Part shown: piece after piece, positions 9,332 through 18,669 of the stretch
Layout: every line of letters starts with the position of its first letter
Numbering within the stretch: position 1 is the stretch's first letter
NCBI RefSeq assembly: GCF_016907955.1
Contig: NZ_JAFBCX010000002.1
Location: 248,001 to 312,000, forward strand
From: Lentzea nigeriaca
Lineage (GTDB): Bacteria; Actinomycetota; Actinomycetes; Mycobacteriales; Pseudonocardiaceae
Direction of reading: 5' to 3'
DNA length: 64,000 bases
Program-made: the position numbers and the translations under genes
Notes under the pieces: generated by a model
What the model saw: only the letters and a program-made list of their open reading frames with translations
Told to the model about the DNA's origin: nothing
Databases searched by the model: none

Positions 9332-10330
9332 ATGACGAGCGCTCCCAGCCTCAGCATCGTGATCCCGGTGTACAACGAGCCGGAGTGGATCGGCCGTTCG
9401 ATCGGCGCGCTGCAGACGGCACTGCGCAACGCGGACTGGCCGGCCGAGATCGTCGTGGTCGACGACGGCAGCACGGACGACACCCCGAAGCGCCTCGCCG
9501 AGCTCGACGGCATCACGGTCATCTCGCAATGCAACGGCGGCCGTTTCGCCGCTCGCATGGCGGGTCTCGAGGCGGCGCGCGGCGAGTTCGTGCTGTTGCT
9601 CGACAGCCGCGTGATCATGGAGCCGGACTCGTTCGTGTACCTGCGCGACCAGTTCGCGCAGCACCCCGAGCGGCTCGTGTGGAACGGCCACATCAACACC
9701 GACACGACCGGAAACCCCTATGCGGGCTTCATGACCGGTCTCGTCACCGTGGGCTGGCGCAAGTACGTCGCGAACCCGCGGCTCGTGTCGTTCGGTGCCG
9801 ACGAGTTCGACTCGTACCCCAAGGGCACCGGCATCTTCCTCGCGCCGCGCGCCACGTTGCTGCGCGCCGCCACGTCGTTCGAGTCGCTCTACGACGATCC
9901 GAAGCTCGCGAGCGACGACACCCGCATGCTGCGCTCGATCGCCGACGAGCACCGGATCTGGCTCAGCCCGGGGTTCGCCGCGCAGTACAACAGCCGCGAC
10001 TCGCTGCAGAAGTTCGTGAAGCACGCGTTCTTCCGCGGCACGACGTTCGTCGACAGCTACCTCGACTCGCCCGGCCCCGTCCGCACGGCGGCCGCGGGCG
10101 CGGGTGTGCTCGGCGTCGTCGGGCTCTTCGTGCTCGCCAAGTTCCCGAAGACGGGCATCCTGCTCGGCCTCGGTGGTTCGGCCGCGGCGGGTGTCGTGGT
10201 GCGCAGGATGGGCGCGACCAGGGACCAGTCGTTCGCCGTGGCCACGCTGCTGCCGCTGTTCGCCGCGGTGTTCGGCGCGGGCGTGGTGCGGGGTCTGCTG
10301 ATGGCGGCGAAGAAGGCGGCGGGGAAGTGA
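9332..10330 (+). CDS. Family 2 glycosyltransferase
   Basis: From ATG 9332 the protein has 332 residues. A GT-A fold is indicated by LSIVIPVYNEPEW at the N-terminus, IVVVDDGSTDDTPKRLA (nucleotide-binding Asp pair), the GGRFAARMAGLEAARGEFV loop and LLLDSRVIMEP in the DxD position. Two hydrophobic segments close the protein (about residues 250-275 and 300-325), so it is probably membrane-associated at the cytoplasmic face. The in-frame GTG at 9305 lies in a hairpin and lacks a ribosome site. Its stop overlaps the next start (GTGA). Donor and acceptor are unknown; the context suggests a cell-wall glycan. Confidence 0.82.
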   Translation: MTSAPSLSIVIPVYNEPEWIGRSIGALQTALRNADWPAEIVVVDDGSTDDTPKRLAELDGITVISQCNGGRFAARMAGLEAARGEFVLLLDSRVIMEPDSFVYLRDQFAQHPERLVWNGHINTDTTGNPYAGFMTGLVTVGWRKYVANPRLVSFGADEFDSYPKGTGIFLAPRATLLRAATSFESLYDDPKLASDDTRMLRSIADEHRIWLSPGFAAQYNSRDSLQKFVKHAFFRGTTFVDSYLDSPGPVRTAAAGAGVLGVVGLFVLAKFPKTGILLGLGGSAAAGVVVRRMGATRDQSFAVATLLPLFAAVFGAGVVRGLLMAAKKAAGK

Positions 10331-11583
10331 CCGAGAGGACCGCGGGCCGTTCCCTCGGGACCGTCGGCATCGCGGTCCTCATCGCGGCGGGACTGGGCTA
10401 TCCGATCCTGCTCGTCACCGCCCGTCTGCTCGAACCGGCCGACAACGCGATCTTCCTGGCCTTCTGGGGCATCGTGTTCGGTGTCGGCAGCGCGTTGAGC
10501 CCGGTCGAGCAGGAGCTGTCGCGCCTGGCCGCCGAGGCGGACGTCGCGGGGCGCAAGGCGGGGCCGACGGTCGTCCGCACGGTCGCGGTCGCCGCTGTCG
10601 TCGTCGGTCTGTTCGGTCTGGTGATGGCGGTTCCCGCGATCAGCGAACGGCAGTACGGCGCGTACAGCGCGCTCGCCGTCATCGCATTGGCCTCCTCGCT
10701 GGGCTTCGCGGTCCAGTTCGGTGTCCGCGGTCTGCTCATCGGCTCGCACCAGGCGAAGCCGTTCGGTGGTCTGGTGGTGACCGAGGCCGCGGTGCGCATC
10801 GTGCTGGTGGGTGCGTTCGCCGTGCTCGGCTGGAGCGGTGTCGTGCCGCTCGCGGTGGCGGTGGCGGCGGGCTCGTTCGCGTTCCTGCCGTTCGCGATGC
10901 CCGCGCGCAGGCTGGTCGAGTTCACCGGCCACGCCGAGCCGTGGGGCCTGGTCACGCGCCGCTTGCTGCTGCTGATGCTGAGCGCCGGGCTGACGGCGTC
11001 CGTGCTGACCGGCTACCCGGCGGTCGCGAAGTTCTTCGCGACCAAGGACGACCTGGAGGCACTGGCCGGGTTGTTCGTGGCGCTCACCGTCGCCCGTGTC
11101 CCGTTGCTGCTGCTCTCGCCGGTGCAGGCGATGGCGGTGCCGACGGTGGTGCGACTGTCGCATCAGGAGGACGGTCACCGGAAGCTGATCGCCTTGCTGA
11201 CCAAGGGTTTGGTCGCCGCGTTCGGTCTGGCCGCACTGGGCGCGGCCGTCGGCTGGCTGCTCGGACCGTGGGCCGTGCGGTTGCTGTTCGGCGCTGAGTA
11301 CGTCGTCGCGGGCTGGGCGGTCGCGGGGCTCGTGTGGTCCTCGGTGCTGCTGGGAGCCGTGATGCTGCAGGCGGCCGTGCTGGTGGCCCGTGCGCAGGGC
11401 GGCCGGGTGCTCGCGCTGTGGACGGTCGTGGCCGCGTTGAGCATGGGCGTGCTCGCGTTGACGCCCGCCGACATGGTGGTGCGCACGGTGCTAGGCCTGG
11501 TGATCGCGCCCACCGTCGGGGTGTTCGTCGCGCTGGCCCTCGTACTGCGGGCTGATGCTCGTGACGCTCGGACGAGTGGTTAG
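10327..11583 (+). CDS. Oligosaccharide flippase-like membrane protein
   Basis: The 418-residue protein starts at GTG 10327, overlapping the GT2 stop by 4 bp. It is strongly hydrophobic throughout, with some 12 transmembrane segments separated by short Arg-rich loops, and resembles polysaccharide export (Wzx/MATE-like) proteins that move lipid-linked sugars across the membrane. Examples are LVTARLLEPADNAIFLAFWG near residue 27 and LLFGAEYVVAGWAV near residue 320; the latter LFG-x-Y pattern is common in MVF/Wzx proteins. No catalytic motif is visible. The place between two glycosyltransferases supports the role, but identification rests on topology and context. Confidence 0.65.
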   Translation: MTERTAGRSLGTVGIAVLIAAGLGYPILLVTARLLEPADNAIFLAFWGIVFGVGSALSPVEQELSRLAAEADVAGRKAGPTVVRTVAVAAVVVGLFGLVMAVPAISERQYGAYSALAVIALASSLGFAVQFGVRGLLIGSHQAKPFGGLVVTEAAVRIVLVGAFAVLGWSGVVPLAVAVAAGSFAFLPFAMPARRLVEFTGHAEPWGLVTRRLLLLMLSAGLTASVLTGYPAVAKFFATKDDLEALAGLFVALTVARVPLLLLSPVQAMAVPTVVRLSHQEDGHRKLIALLTKGLVAAFGLAALGAAVGWLLGPWAVRLLFGAEYVVAGWAVAGLVWSSVLLGAVMLQAAVLVARAQGGRVLALWTVVAALSMGVLALTPADMVVRTVLGLVIAPTVGVFVALALVLRADARDARTSG

Positions 11584-11593
11584 GCTGACGCCC

Positions 11594-12334
11594 GTGTCTG
11601 ACTCGGTCGACCTGCGGCGAGTGCTGATCGTTCTGCCTGCTCTCAACGAAGAGCACAACATCGACAAAGTCATCGCCGAGGTGAAAGCCGCTCTGCCTGA
11701 CGTCGGCGTCCTCGTGGTGGACGACGGGTCCACGGACCAGACGTCGCTTCGCGCGCGGGAGAGCGGCGCTCAGGTGGCGCGTCTGGCCGTCAACCTCGGT
11801 GTCGGCGGCGCGATGCGCACCGGCTTCCGCTACGCCGTCCGCAACGGCTTCGACGTCGTGGTCCAGGTGGACTCCGACGGCCAGCACAACCCGGCCCACG
11901 TGCCGGAGCTGCTGCGCGAGCTCGAGCACGCGGACCTGGTGATCGGCGCCCGGTTCGCCGGCAAGGGCGACTACAAGGCCCGCGGGCCCCGCCGCTGGGC
12001 CATGAAGGTCTTCGCCGTCGTGCTGTCGTGGATCTCCGGCACGAAGCTCACCGACGTGACGTCGGGGTTCAAGGCCGCCGGTCCGCGTGCCGTGCGGTTG
12101 TTCGCCGCCCACTACCCGGCGGAGTACCTCGGCGACACGCTGGAGTCGCTCGTCATGGCGGTGCGGGCGGGCCTGAAGATCACGCAGGTGCCCGTGGCCA
12201 TGCGTGAGCGGGCCGGTGGCACGCCGAGCACGTCACCGGTGAAGTCCGCCGTCTACCTGCTGCGGGCCACTCTCGCGCTGGTGCTCGCGCTGGTTCGCCG
12301 CAAGCCCAAGACCGGCTCCTTCGAAGCCGCTTAG
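11594..12334 (+). CDS. Family 2 glycosyltransferase, dolichyl-phosphate mannose synthase-like
   Basis: From GTG 11594 the product has 246 residues. It contains VLIVLPALNEEHNIDKVIAE, VLVVDDGSTDQTS and VVQVDSDGQHNPAHV (the DxD region), the standard order for GT2 enzymes of the DPM/polyprenol-phosphate sugar synthase group, which transfer a sugar from a nucleotide donor to polyprenyl phosphate. LTDVTSGFKA is also typical. There is no C-terminal membrane domain beyond one hydrophobic stretch (about 225-240). An alternative ATG at 11555 would overlap the preceding gene. It lies directly upstream of a DUF2304 protein, a very common pairing in actinobacteria. Confidence 0.85.
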   Translation: MSDSVDLRRVLIVLPALNEEHNIDKVIAEVKAALPDVGVLVVDDGSTDQTSLRARESGAQVARLAVNLGVGGAMRTGFRYAVRNGFDVVVQVDSDGQHNPAHVPELLRELEHADLVIGARFAGKGDYKARGPRRWAMKVFAVVLSWISGTKLTDVTSGFKAAGPRAVRLFAAHYPAEYLGDTLESLVMAVRAGLKITQVPVAMRERAGGTPSTSPVKSAVYLLRATLALVLALVRRKPKTGSFEAA

Positions 12335-12343
12335 GAGACTCCC

Positions 12344-12742
12344 GTGTCTGCGTTCCGATTGCTGGCGATTGTGGTCGCGGCGCTCGTGCTGATCGTCGTG
12401 ATCGAAATGATGCGACGCCGCAAGCTTCGCGAGAAGTACGCGGGAATGTGGCTGTTCGTCGGTATCGGTGTGGTCTGTTTGGGCGCGATCCCCGGCCTTC
12501 CGACGTGGTTGTCGAACCTCACCGGTATCCAGCTCGCGGCCAACTTCCTGTTCGCCGCCGCCGCGTTCACGCTGCTCTTCGTCGTGCTGCAGCTGTCGAG
12601 CGAAGTGGGTCACCTCGAAGAAGAGGTGCGCACGACGGTCGAAGAGATCGCTTTGCTGCGTTGTGAGCTGGAAGCGGTCCGGGCCGAGCTGGACAAGCGC
12701 GTGACGAGCGCCGAAGAACAACTTCTCCAAGCGCGGCCCTGA
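12344..12742 (+). CDS. DUF2304 small membrane protein
   Basis: The 132-residue protein (GTG start, 9 bp after the GT2 gene) has an N-terminal transmembrane helix (about 5-22), the basic MMRRRKLREKYAG stretch, two further hydrophobic segments (about 34-50 and 65-83) and a C-terminal charged coiled-coil (EVGHLEEEVRTTVEEIALL, about 88-125). This is the DUF2304 pattern. Such proteins are almost always encoded next to DPM-like glycosyltransferases and may anchor or regulate them; the molecular role is unknown. Confidence 0.8.
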   Translation: MSAFRLLAIVVAALVLIVVIEMMRRRKLREKYAGMWLFVGIGVVCLGAIPGLPTWLSNLTGIQLAANFLFAAAAFTLLFVVLQLSSEVGHLEEEVRTTVEEIALLRCELEAVRAELDKRVTSAEEQLLQARP

Positions 12743-13966
<1,224 letters not shown>

Positions 13967-13972
13967 TCCTTC

Positions 13973-14010
13973 AGCCCGCCTGACCTGCGTCTGAGCCGGT
14001 CAGGCGGGCT
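13973..14010 (+). terminator. Rho-independent terminator after glf
   Basis: Perfect 13-bp arms at 13973-13985 and 13998-14010 are followed by TTTC. It separates glf from glfT2, so glfT2 should have its own promoter in 14011-14129. Confidence 0.85.
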
Positions 14011-14129
14011 TTCGGTGCTCACGGGTACTATGGGCGCCCTGAACGTCGTGCCACCTCTCTCAGTGGCCGCAGCCATCGAAACAGCTGACTCGAACCGGCA
14101 ATACCAGGTCGGTTCGTCGGAGGAAGCAC

Positions 14130-16031
14130 GTGACCGAGCAGGCCAAGGCCGCCGCCGCTGCCAAGACGATCGACCCGAACAAGGTGCTCCAGCGCGTGAT
14201 CATGCCGCGCGACGAGGACCCGCTCGACGTTCGGCCGCTGTACCTCGACGAGCCGGAGAACGTGCATAGCCACGTCTCGAGCAGGCGCGCTGTCACGGTC
14301 CCGAGGTCGGCGAAGGTGTCGTTCGCGTCGTACTTCAACGCGTTCCCCGCGAGCTACTGGAAGCGCTGGACGGTCGTCGAGGACGTCGTCCTGCGCATGT
14401 CCGTGCGCGGGTCCGGGCGCATCGACGTCTACCGCTCCAAGCCGAGCGGCGACATCATCCACCTCGAAGGCACCATGATCCGCAGCCCCAAGGCGTGGAC
14501 CGAGGTGTCACTGAAGATCAACCTGGCCCCGTTCGAGGACGGCGGCTGGATCTGGTTCGACGTCTTCACCGACGACTCCACGCTGGAGATCGACGAGGCG
14601 GCGTGGACCACCGAGCAGGACCTCCCCGAGCAGAAGCTCGCCATCGGCATGACGACCATGCGCCCGGTGGACGCGGTCATCGCGTTGCGCGCGCTCGGCG
14701 AGGACCCGACGGTCCTCAACGTCGTGCAGAAGGTCTTCGTCGCCGACCAGGGCGCCGTGAAGGTCCGCGCGACCGAGGGCTTCGCCGAGGCGGCGAAGCT
14801 GCTGGGCGACAAGCTCGAGGTCATCGAGCAGGACAACCTCGGCGGCTCCGGCGGCTTCACCCGAGGACTGTACGAGGCGATCGAGCACACCGACGTCGCC
14901 CAGATCATGCTGATGGACGACGACATCCGCCTGGAGCCGGACGCGGTGCTGCGCTCCAACGCGTTCGCCCGCGCCGCCGCCCAGCCGGTCATCGTCGGCA
15001 GCCACATGCTGAACCTGCAGGCCCGCGCGCGCCTGCACAGCATGGGCGAGGTCGTCGACCTGGCCACGTGCTACTGGCGCGAGGCTCCGGGCGCGGTCAC
15101 CGACCACGACTTCGGTGCCGAGTCGCTGCGCGAGACCGAGGAACTGCACGCCCGCATCAACTCCACCTACAACGGCTGGTGGATGTGCCTCTTCCCGCGT
15201 GAGGTCGTCGAGCGCACCGGCTACCCGCTGCCGCTCTTCATCAAGTGGGACGACGCGGAGTACTCGCTGCGCGCGCTGGAGCGCGGCTTCCCGACCGTGT
15301 CGCTGCCGGGCTCCGCCGTGTGGCACATGCCGTGGACGGACAAGAACGACGCCACCGACTGGCAGGCGTACTTCCACACCCGCAACCGCCTGATCATGGC
15401 GGCCCTGCACAGCCCGTACGACGTGCGGAAGACCCTGATGAAGCAGGGCATGAAGCTGTCGCTGCGGCACCTGCTGTCGATGGAGTACTCGACCGTCGCG
15501 ATCCAGCAGAAGGCCGTCGAGGACTTCCTCGCTGGCCCGTCGCGCCTGTTCGACTCGCTGCGCACGGCCCTGCCGGAGATCCGCGAACTGCGCAAGCGCT
15601 ACACCGACGCCCAGGTCCTGCCGTCGGCCCGCGAGTTCCCGGCCCCGACGTTCGACATGGTCCGCGCCGAGCAGATGCTGACCCCTCCGACGAACCCGGT
15701 GACCATCGCCACCGAGGCGGGCAAGGCCCTGGTCCACAACCTGCGCGCCCCGCAGCCGTCCACGGTGGACCGCCCGCAGATCAACGTGCCGGCCGCGAAC
15801 GCCCGCTGGTTCCTCCTGGGCAACCTGGACAGCGCCACGGTGTCCAACGCGGACGGCAGCGGCGTCGCGTTCCGCAAGCGCGACCCGAAGGAGTTCCGCG
15901 AGCTGGGCAAGCGCGCGGCCCGCAACTACCGCCGCCTCGCGTCGGAGTGGCCGCGCATGCAGAAGATCTACCGCGACGCCCTCCCCGAGCTGACCTCGGT
16001 CGAGGCGTGGCGCAAGGTGTTCGAGAACTGA
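14130..16031 (+). CDS. glfT2: Galactofuranosyltransferase GlfT2
   Basis: The 633-residue protein matches GlfT2, the polymerising UDP-Galf transferase that builds the alternating beta-(1-5)/(1-6) galactan on the decaprenyl-linked primer at the cytoplasmic membrane. An N-terminal beta-sandwich domain (to about 150) precedes the GT-A domain. The metal-binding MDDD lies at residues 262-265, the proposed catalytic acidic pair in KWDDAE at 374-375, and WHMPW near 398-402 supplies a metal-ligand His. The C-terminal helical region (about 420-633) fits the tetramerisation part. The start is GTG 14130 behind GGAGGAA. Length and motif spacing agree with the mycobacterial enzyme of about 637 residues. 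Confidence 0.95.
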   Translation: MTEQAKAAAAAKTIDPNKVLQRVIMPRDEDPLDVRPLYLDEPENVHSHVSSRRAVTVPRSAKVSFASYFNAFPASYWKRWTVVEDVVLRMSVRGSGRIDVYRSKPSGDIIHLEGTMIRSPKAWTEVSLKINLAPFEDGGWIWFDVFTDDSTLEIDEAAWTTEQDLPEQKLAIGMTTMRPVDAVIALRALGEDPTVLNVVQKVFVADQGAVKVRATEGFAEAAKLLGDKLEVIEQDNLGGSGGFTRGLYEAIEHTDVAQIMLMDDDIRLEPDAVLRSNAFARAAAQPVIVGSHMLNLQARARLHSMGEVVDLATCYWREAPGAVTDHDFGAESLRETEELHARINSTYNGWWMCLFPREVVERTGYPLPLFIKWDDAEYSLRALERGFPTVSLPGSAVWHMPWTDKNDATDWQAYFHTRNRLIMAALHSPYDVRKTLMKQGMKLSLRHLLSMEYSTVAIQQKAVEDFLAGPSRLFDSLRTALPEIRELRKRYTDAQVLPSAREFPAPTFDMVRAEQMLTPPTNPVTIATEAGKALVHNLRAPQPSTVDRPQINVPAANARWFLLGNLDSATVSNADGSGVAFRKRDPKEFRELGKRAARNYRRLASEWPRMQKIYRDALPELTSVEAWRKVFEN

Positions 16032-16042
16032 CCTGGACCCAC

Positions 16043-16086
16043 CCGAGGGGTGGCTTCCGTTGCCATGCGACGGGGCCACCCCTCGG
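16043..16086 (+). terminator. Hairpin terminator after glfT2
   Basis: Perfect 12-bp arms at 16043-16054 and 16075-16086 with a 20-nt loop, 12 bp after the glfT2 stop. Confidence 0.75.
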
Positions 16087-16138
16087 CAGTCTTCCGGTTT
16101 GCCTAACGAAACGTGTGCCGTTGTGCAACCGTTAATTC

Positions 16139-16975
16139 ATGGCGAGCCAAACAACAACTGTGAGCTTCGTCGCACATCCCGACGACGACCTGCTCTTCAT
16201 GAACCCGGACATCGCCTCGGACATCCAGGCGGGCTTCGATGTCTGGGTCGTGTACCTGACCGCAGGTGACGTACCGCTGAGACCGGGCAAGAGCCACGGC
16301 GGCATGGACTACGTCGACATGCGCATCAACGGCGCCAGAGCCGCCTACGCCCGCGCGGCCAGATCGCCCAACTCCTGGGTCTTCGAAGAGATGGAGTTCG
16401 GCGACCACGTCGTGGTCACCAACCGCCTGGAAGACGCGAACGTGAGGCTCGTCTTCACGTTCATCCACGCCGCCTCCGGCCCCGAGGACAACTGCGGCGA
16501 CCTGTACCGCCTGTGGAACGACCCGGACTTCACCGCCGACCCGATCGACGGCCGCCCCGGCTACACCCGAGCGTCGATCGGCACCATGATCCGCGGCGTC
16601 CTCGACACGGCCCAGCCCTCCTACATCAGGACGCTGAGCACCCTCGGCCACCACGAGGGCGACCACATCGACCACACCGCCGCCGCCCTCCTCGTGGCCG
16701 AGGCCAACCGCGACGAAGACGGCTTCACCCTGGTCCAGCGCGACGAGTACATCGGCTATCTGGCGTCCAGGGAGGAGTCGCTGTGGGACGAGAACGTCTT
16801 CGGGTTCTGGCTGGACGAGAAGATAGCGATCTGGAACGAGTACTGGCCGCGGGATCCCGAGTTGTTCGCGGGCGCCTGGTTCCGGGCGATGGCGCGGCAG
16901 TACCTGCTCGATGATCGCACCGATCCGCCGGGCAACGTGTGGGAGCCACCCACGGACTTCGTCGATCTGTGCTGA
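16139..16975 (+). CDS. PIG-L family deacetylase
   Basis: The 278-residue protein carries the zinc-binding signature of the PIG-L/LmbE family: FVAHPDDDLLF (residues about 10-20) and the later TLGHHEGDHIDH, whose histidines complete the metal site. Enzymes of this family remove N-acetyl groups from GlcNAc-containing substrates such as GlcNAc-inositol (MshB), mycothiol conjugates or glycopeptides. It is not clearly MshB or Mca, and no signal peptide is visible, so the substrate is unknown. The start is ATG 16139 without a clear ribosome site. It converges on the sugar ABC permease gene, with 6 bp between the stops. Confidence 0.85.
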   Translation: MASQTTTVSFVAHPDDDLLFMNPDIASDIQAGFDVWVVYLTAGDVPLRPGKSHGGMDYVDMRINGARAAYARAARSPNSWVFEEMEFGDHVVVTNRLEDANVRLVFTFIHAASGPEDNCGDLYRLWNDPDFTADPIDGRPGYTRASIGTMIRGVLDTAQPSYIRTLSTLGHHEGDHIDHTAAALLVAEANRDEDGFTLVQRDEYIGYLASREESLWDENVFGFWLDEKIAIWNEYWPRDPELFAGAWFRAMARQYLLDDRTDPPGNVWEPPTDFVDLC

Positions 16976-16981
16976 GCCGCG

Positions 16982-17794
16982 TCAGCCCTTGATGCCGATC
17001 TCCGTCACCCCTCGCACCAGGAACCGCTGCATCCCCAAGAACACCAGCACCAACGGCAGAATCGACACCGCCGCCGCCAGGAACAGCTGACTGACGTTGA
17101 TCGACTGCGCCGTGAGGAACGTGGACAGCGCCACCTGCACTGTCCACGCGTCCTGGTCCTGCGCGATGACCAGCGGCCACAGGAACTGGTTCCACGACGT
17201 CACGAACGCGATGACCCCGAGCGCCGCGAAGAACCCGCGCGAGTTCGGCACCACGATCCGCCAGTACGTGCCCCAGTGCCCGAGCCCGTCGATCCGCGCC
17301 GCCTCCTCGAGCTCCCGCGGAAACCCGAGGAAGTACTGCCGGAACAAGAAGGTGGTGAACCCGCTGAACAGCCCAGGGATCACCAGCCCTCGCAGGTCGG
17401 ACACCCAGCCCAACGAGGACACGACCACGAACGTCGGCACGAACGTCACGGCCGCCGGGATCATCAGCGTGGCGACGACGAGATACAGCACCACGTTCGC
17501 GTACCGATAAGGGATCCGCGCGAGCCCGTAGCCCGCCAGCCCGCACAGCAGCAGCTGCCCTACCGTCTGCAGCACGGCGACCACGAGAGAGTTGACCATG
17601 CTGCGCACCAACGGCACGGAGGGGTCGCTGAACAGCGAAGCGAAGTTCTCCCAACGGATCTCACGAGGCCAGAACCTCCACGACGGCGCGGAGATCTCCT
17701 GCTCGCTGGCCAAACCGTTGCGCAGCACCAGGTAGAACGGGATCAAGAACACCACGGCCGCCACCGACAGCGCCAGGTACCGCACGGCCCTCAT
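16982..17794 (-). CDS. Carbohydrate ABC transporter permease (MalG/UgpE type)
   Basis: The 270-residue inner permease starts at ATG 17794, overlapping the stop of the partner permease by 4 bp. Six hydrophobic segments are visible, and the EAA loop (EEAARIDGLGHWGTYWRIVVPN, split around residues 175-196) shows the conserved EAA---G pattern that contacts the ATPase. It would import a sugar with the partner permease and the binding protein encoded upstream. No ATPase gene lies in this operon, as is usual for actinobacterial CUT1 systems that share an MsiK-type ATPase. A longer in-frame extension upstream overlaps the partner gene and is rejected. Confidence 0.9.
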   Translation of the reverse strand: MRAVRYLALSVAAVVFLIPFYLVLRNGLASEQEISAPSWRFWPREIRWENFASLFSDPSVPLVRSMVNSLVVAVLQTVGQLLLCGLAGYGLARIPYRYANVVLYLVVATLMIPAAVTFVPTFVVVSSLGWVSDLRGLVIPGLFSGFTTFLFRQYFLGFPRELEEAARIDGLGHWGTYWRIVVPNSRGFFAALGVIAFVTSWNQFLWPLVIAQDQDAWTVQVALSTFLTAQSINVSQLFLAAAVSILPLVLVFLGMQRFLVRGVTEIGIKG

Positions 17795-18669
17795 CGCGTG
17801 ATCACCCGTCCCTGCAACAAGGTCACGCCGGCGATCAGCAGGGTCAGGATCACCGCGCCCGCGCTGCCGTGCCCGAAGTCCTGCCCGCCGGAGCCCAGCG
17901 CCGTGTAGTAGAGGTAGATCAACGGCGGCCGGGCGAACGGTGGGTAGCCGCGGTCGGTGCCCAGGACGTTGTAGAACTCGTCGAAGGCCTGGTAGGCCGC
18001 CACCAGCAGCAACAGCACGACGGCCACCGACGTGGTGCGCAGTTGTGGCAACGTGATGTGCCGCAGCGTCTGCCAGCCGCGGGAGGCGCCGTCGATCCAC
18101 GCCGCCTCGTACAGGTGTTGCGGGATGCGCTGCAGGCCCGCGATGAACAGGATCATGTAGAACCCGAGCTGCAGCCACAGCCGGAGCGTCACGAGCACCA
18201 GCCAGTACCAGGGCGGCGACGTCGACACAGTCCACGCGATCGGCTCCGCGCCGAACCACCCCAGCACCGTGTTCGCGAGGCCGAACCGCACGCCGTTGAA
18301 GATCGAGAGCTTCCACACCAGCGATGCCACCACGTACGAGCATGCCGTCGGCAGGAAGAACACCGAGCGGAAGAAGGCCTGCATGAAGCTGATCTGGTTG
18401 ACCAGCAACGCCAACGCCAGTGCCAGCACGAACGTCAGCGGCACGATGAAGGCCGCGAACACGCTGAACGTGCCCAAGCTCGACAGGAACGGCTTGTCCG
18501 TCAGCATGTCCGCGTAGTTGCGAAGCCCGACGAACGAAGTGGGCGTCACCGTGTTGCGGGCGTCGAAGAACGACAGCAGCAGGCTCCACGCGATCGGCAC
18601 GTACACGAACACGAGCAACCCGATGGCGAACGGTCCGACGAACAGCCAGAACGCGCGTCCGTTCCTCAT
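17791..18669 (-). CDS. Carbohydrate ABC transporter permease (MalF/UgpA type)
   Basis: The 292-residue permease has a short cytoplasmic start, then six transmembrane segments, with the first at about residues 10-30 (LFVGPFAIGLLVFVYVPIAW). Its EAA loop reads YEAAWIDGASRGWQTLRHIT near residue 190. It pairs with the MalG-type permease downstream, and both ends overlap neighbours by 4 bp, so the three genes form one tightly coupled transport operon read right to left from 19895. The substrate sugar is unknown. Confidence 0.9.
   Translation of the reverse strand: MRNGRAFWLFVGPFAIGLLVFVYVPIAWSLLLSFFDARNTVTPTSFVGLRNYADMLTDKPFLSSLGTFSVFAAFIVPLTFVLALALALLVNQISFMQAFFRSVFFLPTACSYVVASLVWKLSIFNGVRFGLANTVLGWFGAEPIAWTVSTSPPWYWLVLVTLRLWLQLGFYMILFIAGLQRIPQHLYEAAWIDGASRGWQTLRHITLPQLRTTSVAVVLLLLVAAYQAFDEFYNVLGTDRGYPPFARPPLIYLYYTALGSGGQDFGHGSAGAVILTLLIAGVTLLQGRVITR

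Noticed and set aside
14508-16079. Long minus-strand frame opposite glfT2
   Set aside because: No recognisable protein features; glfT2 with its catalytic motifs occupies the plus strand.
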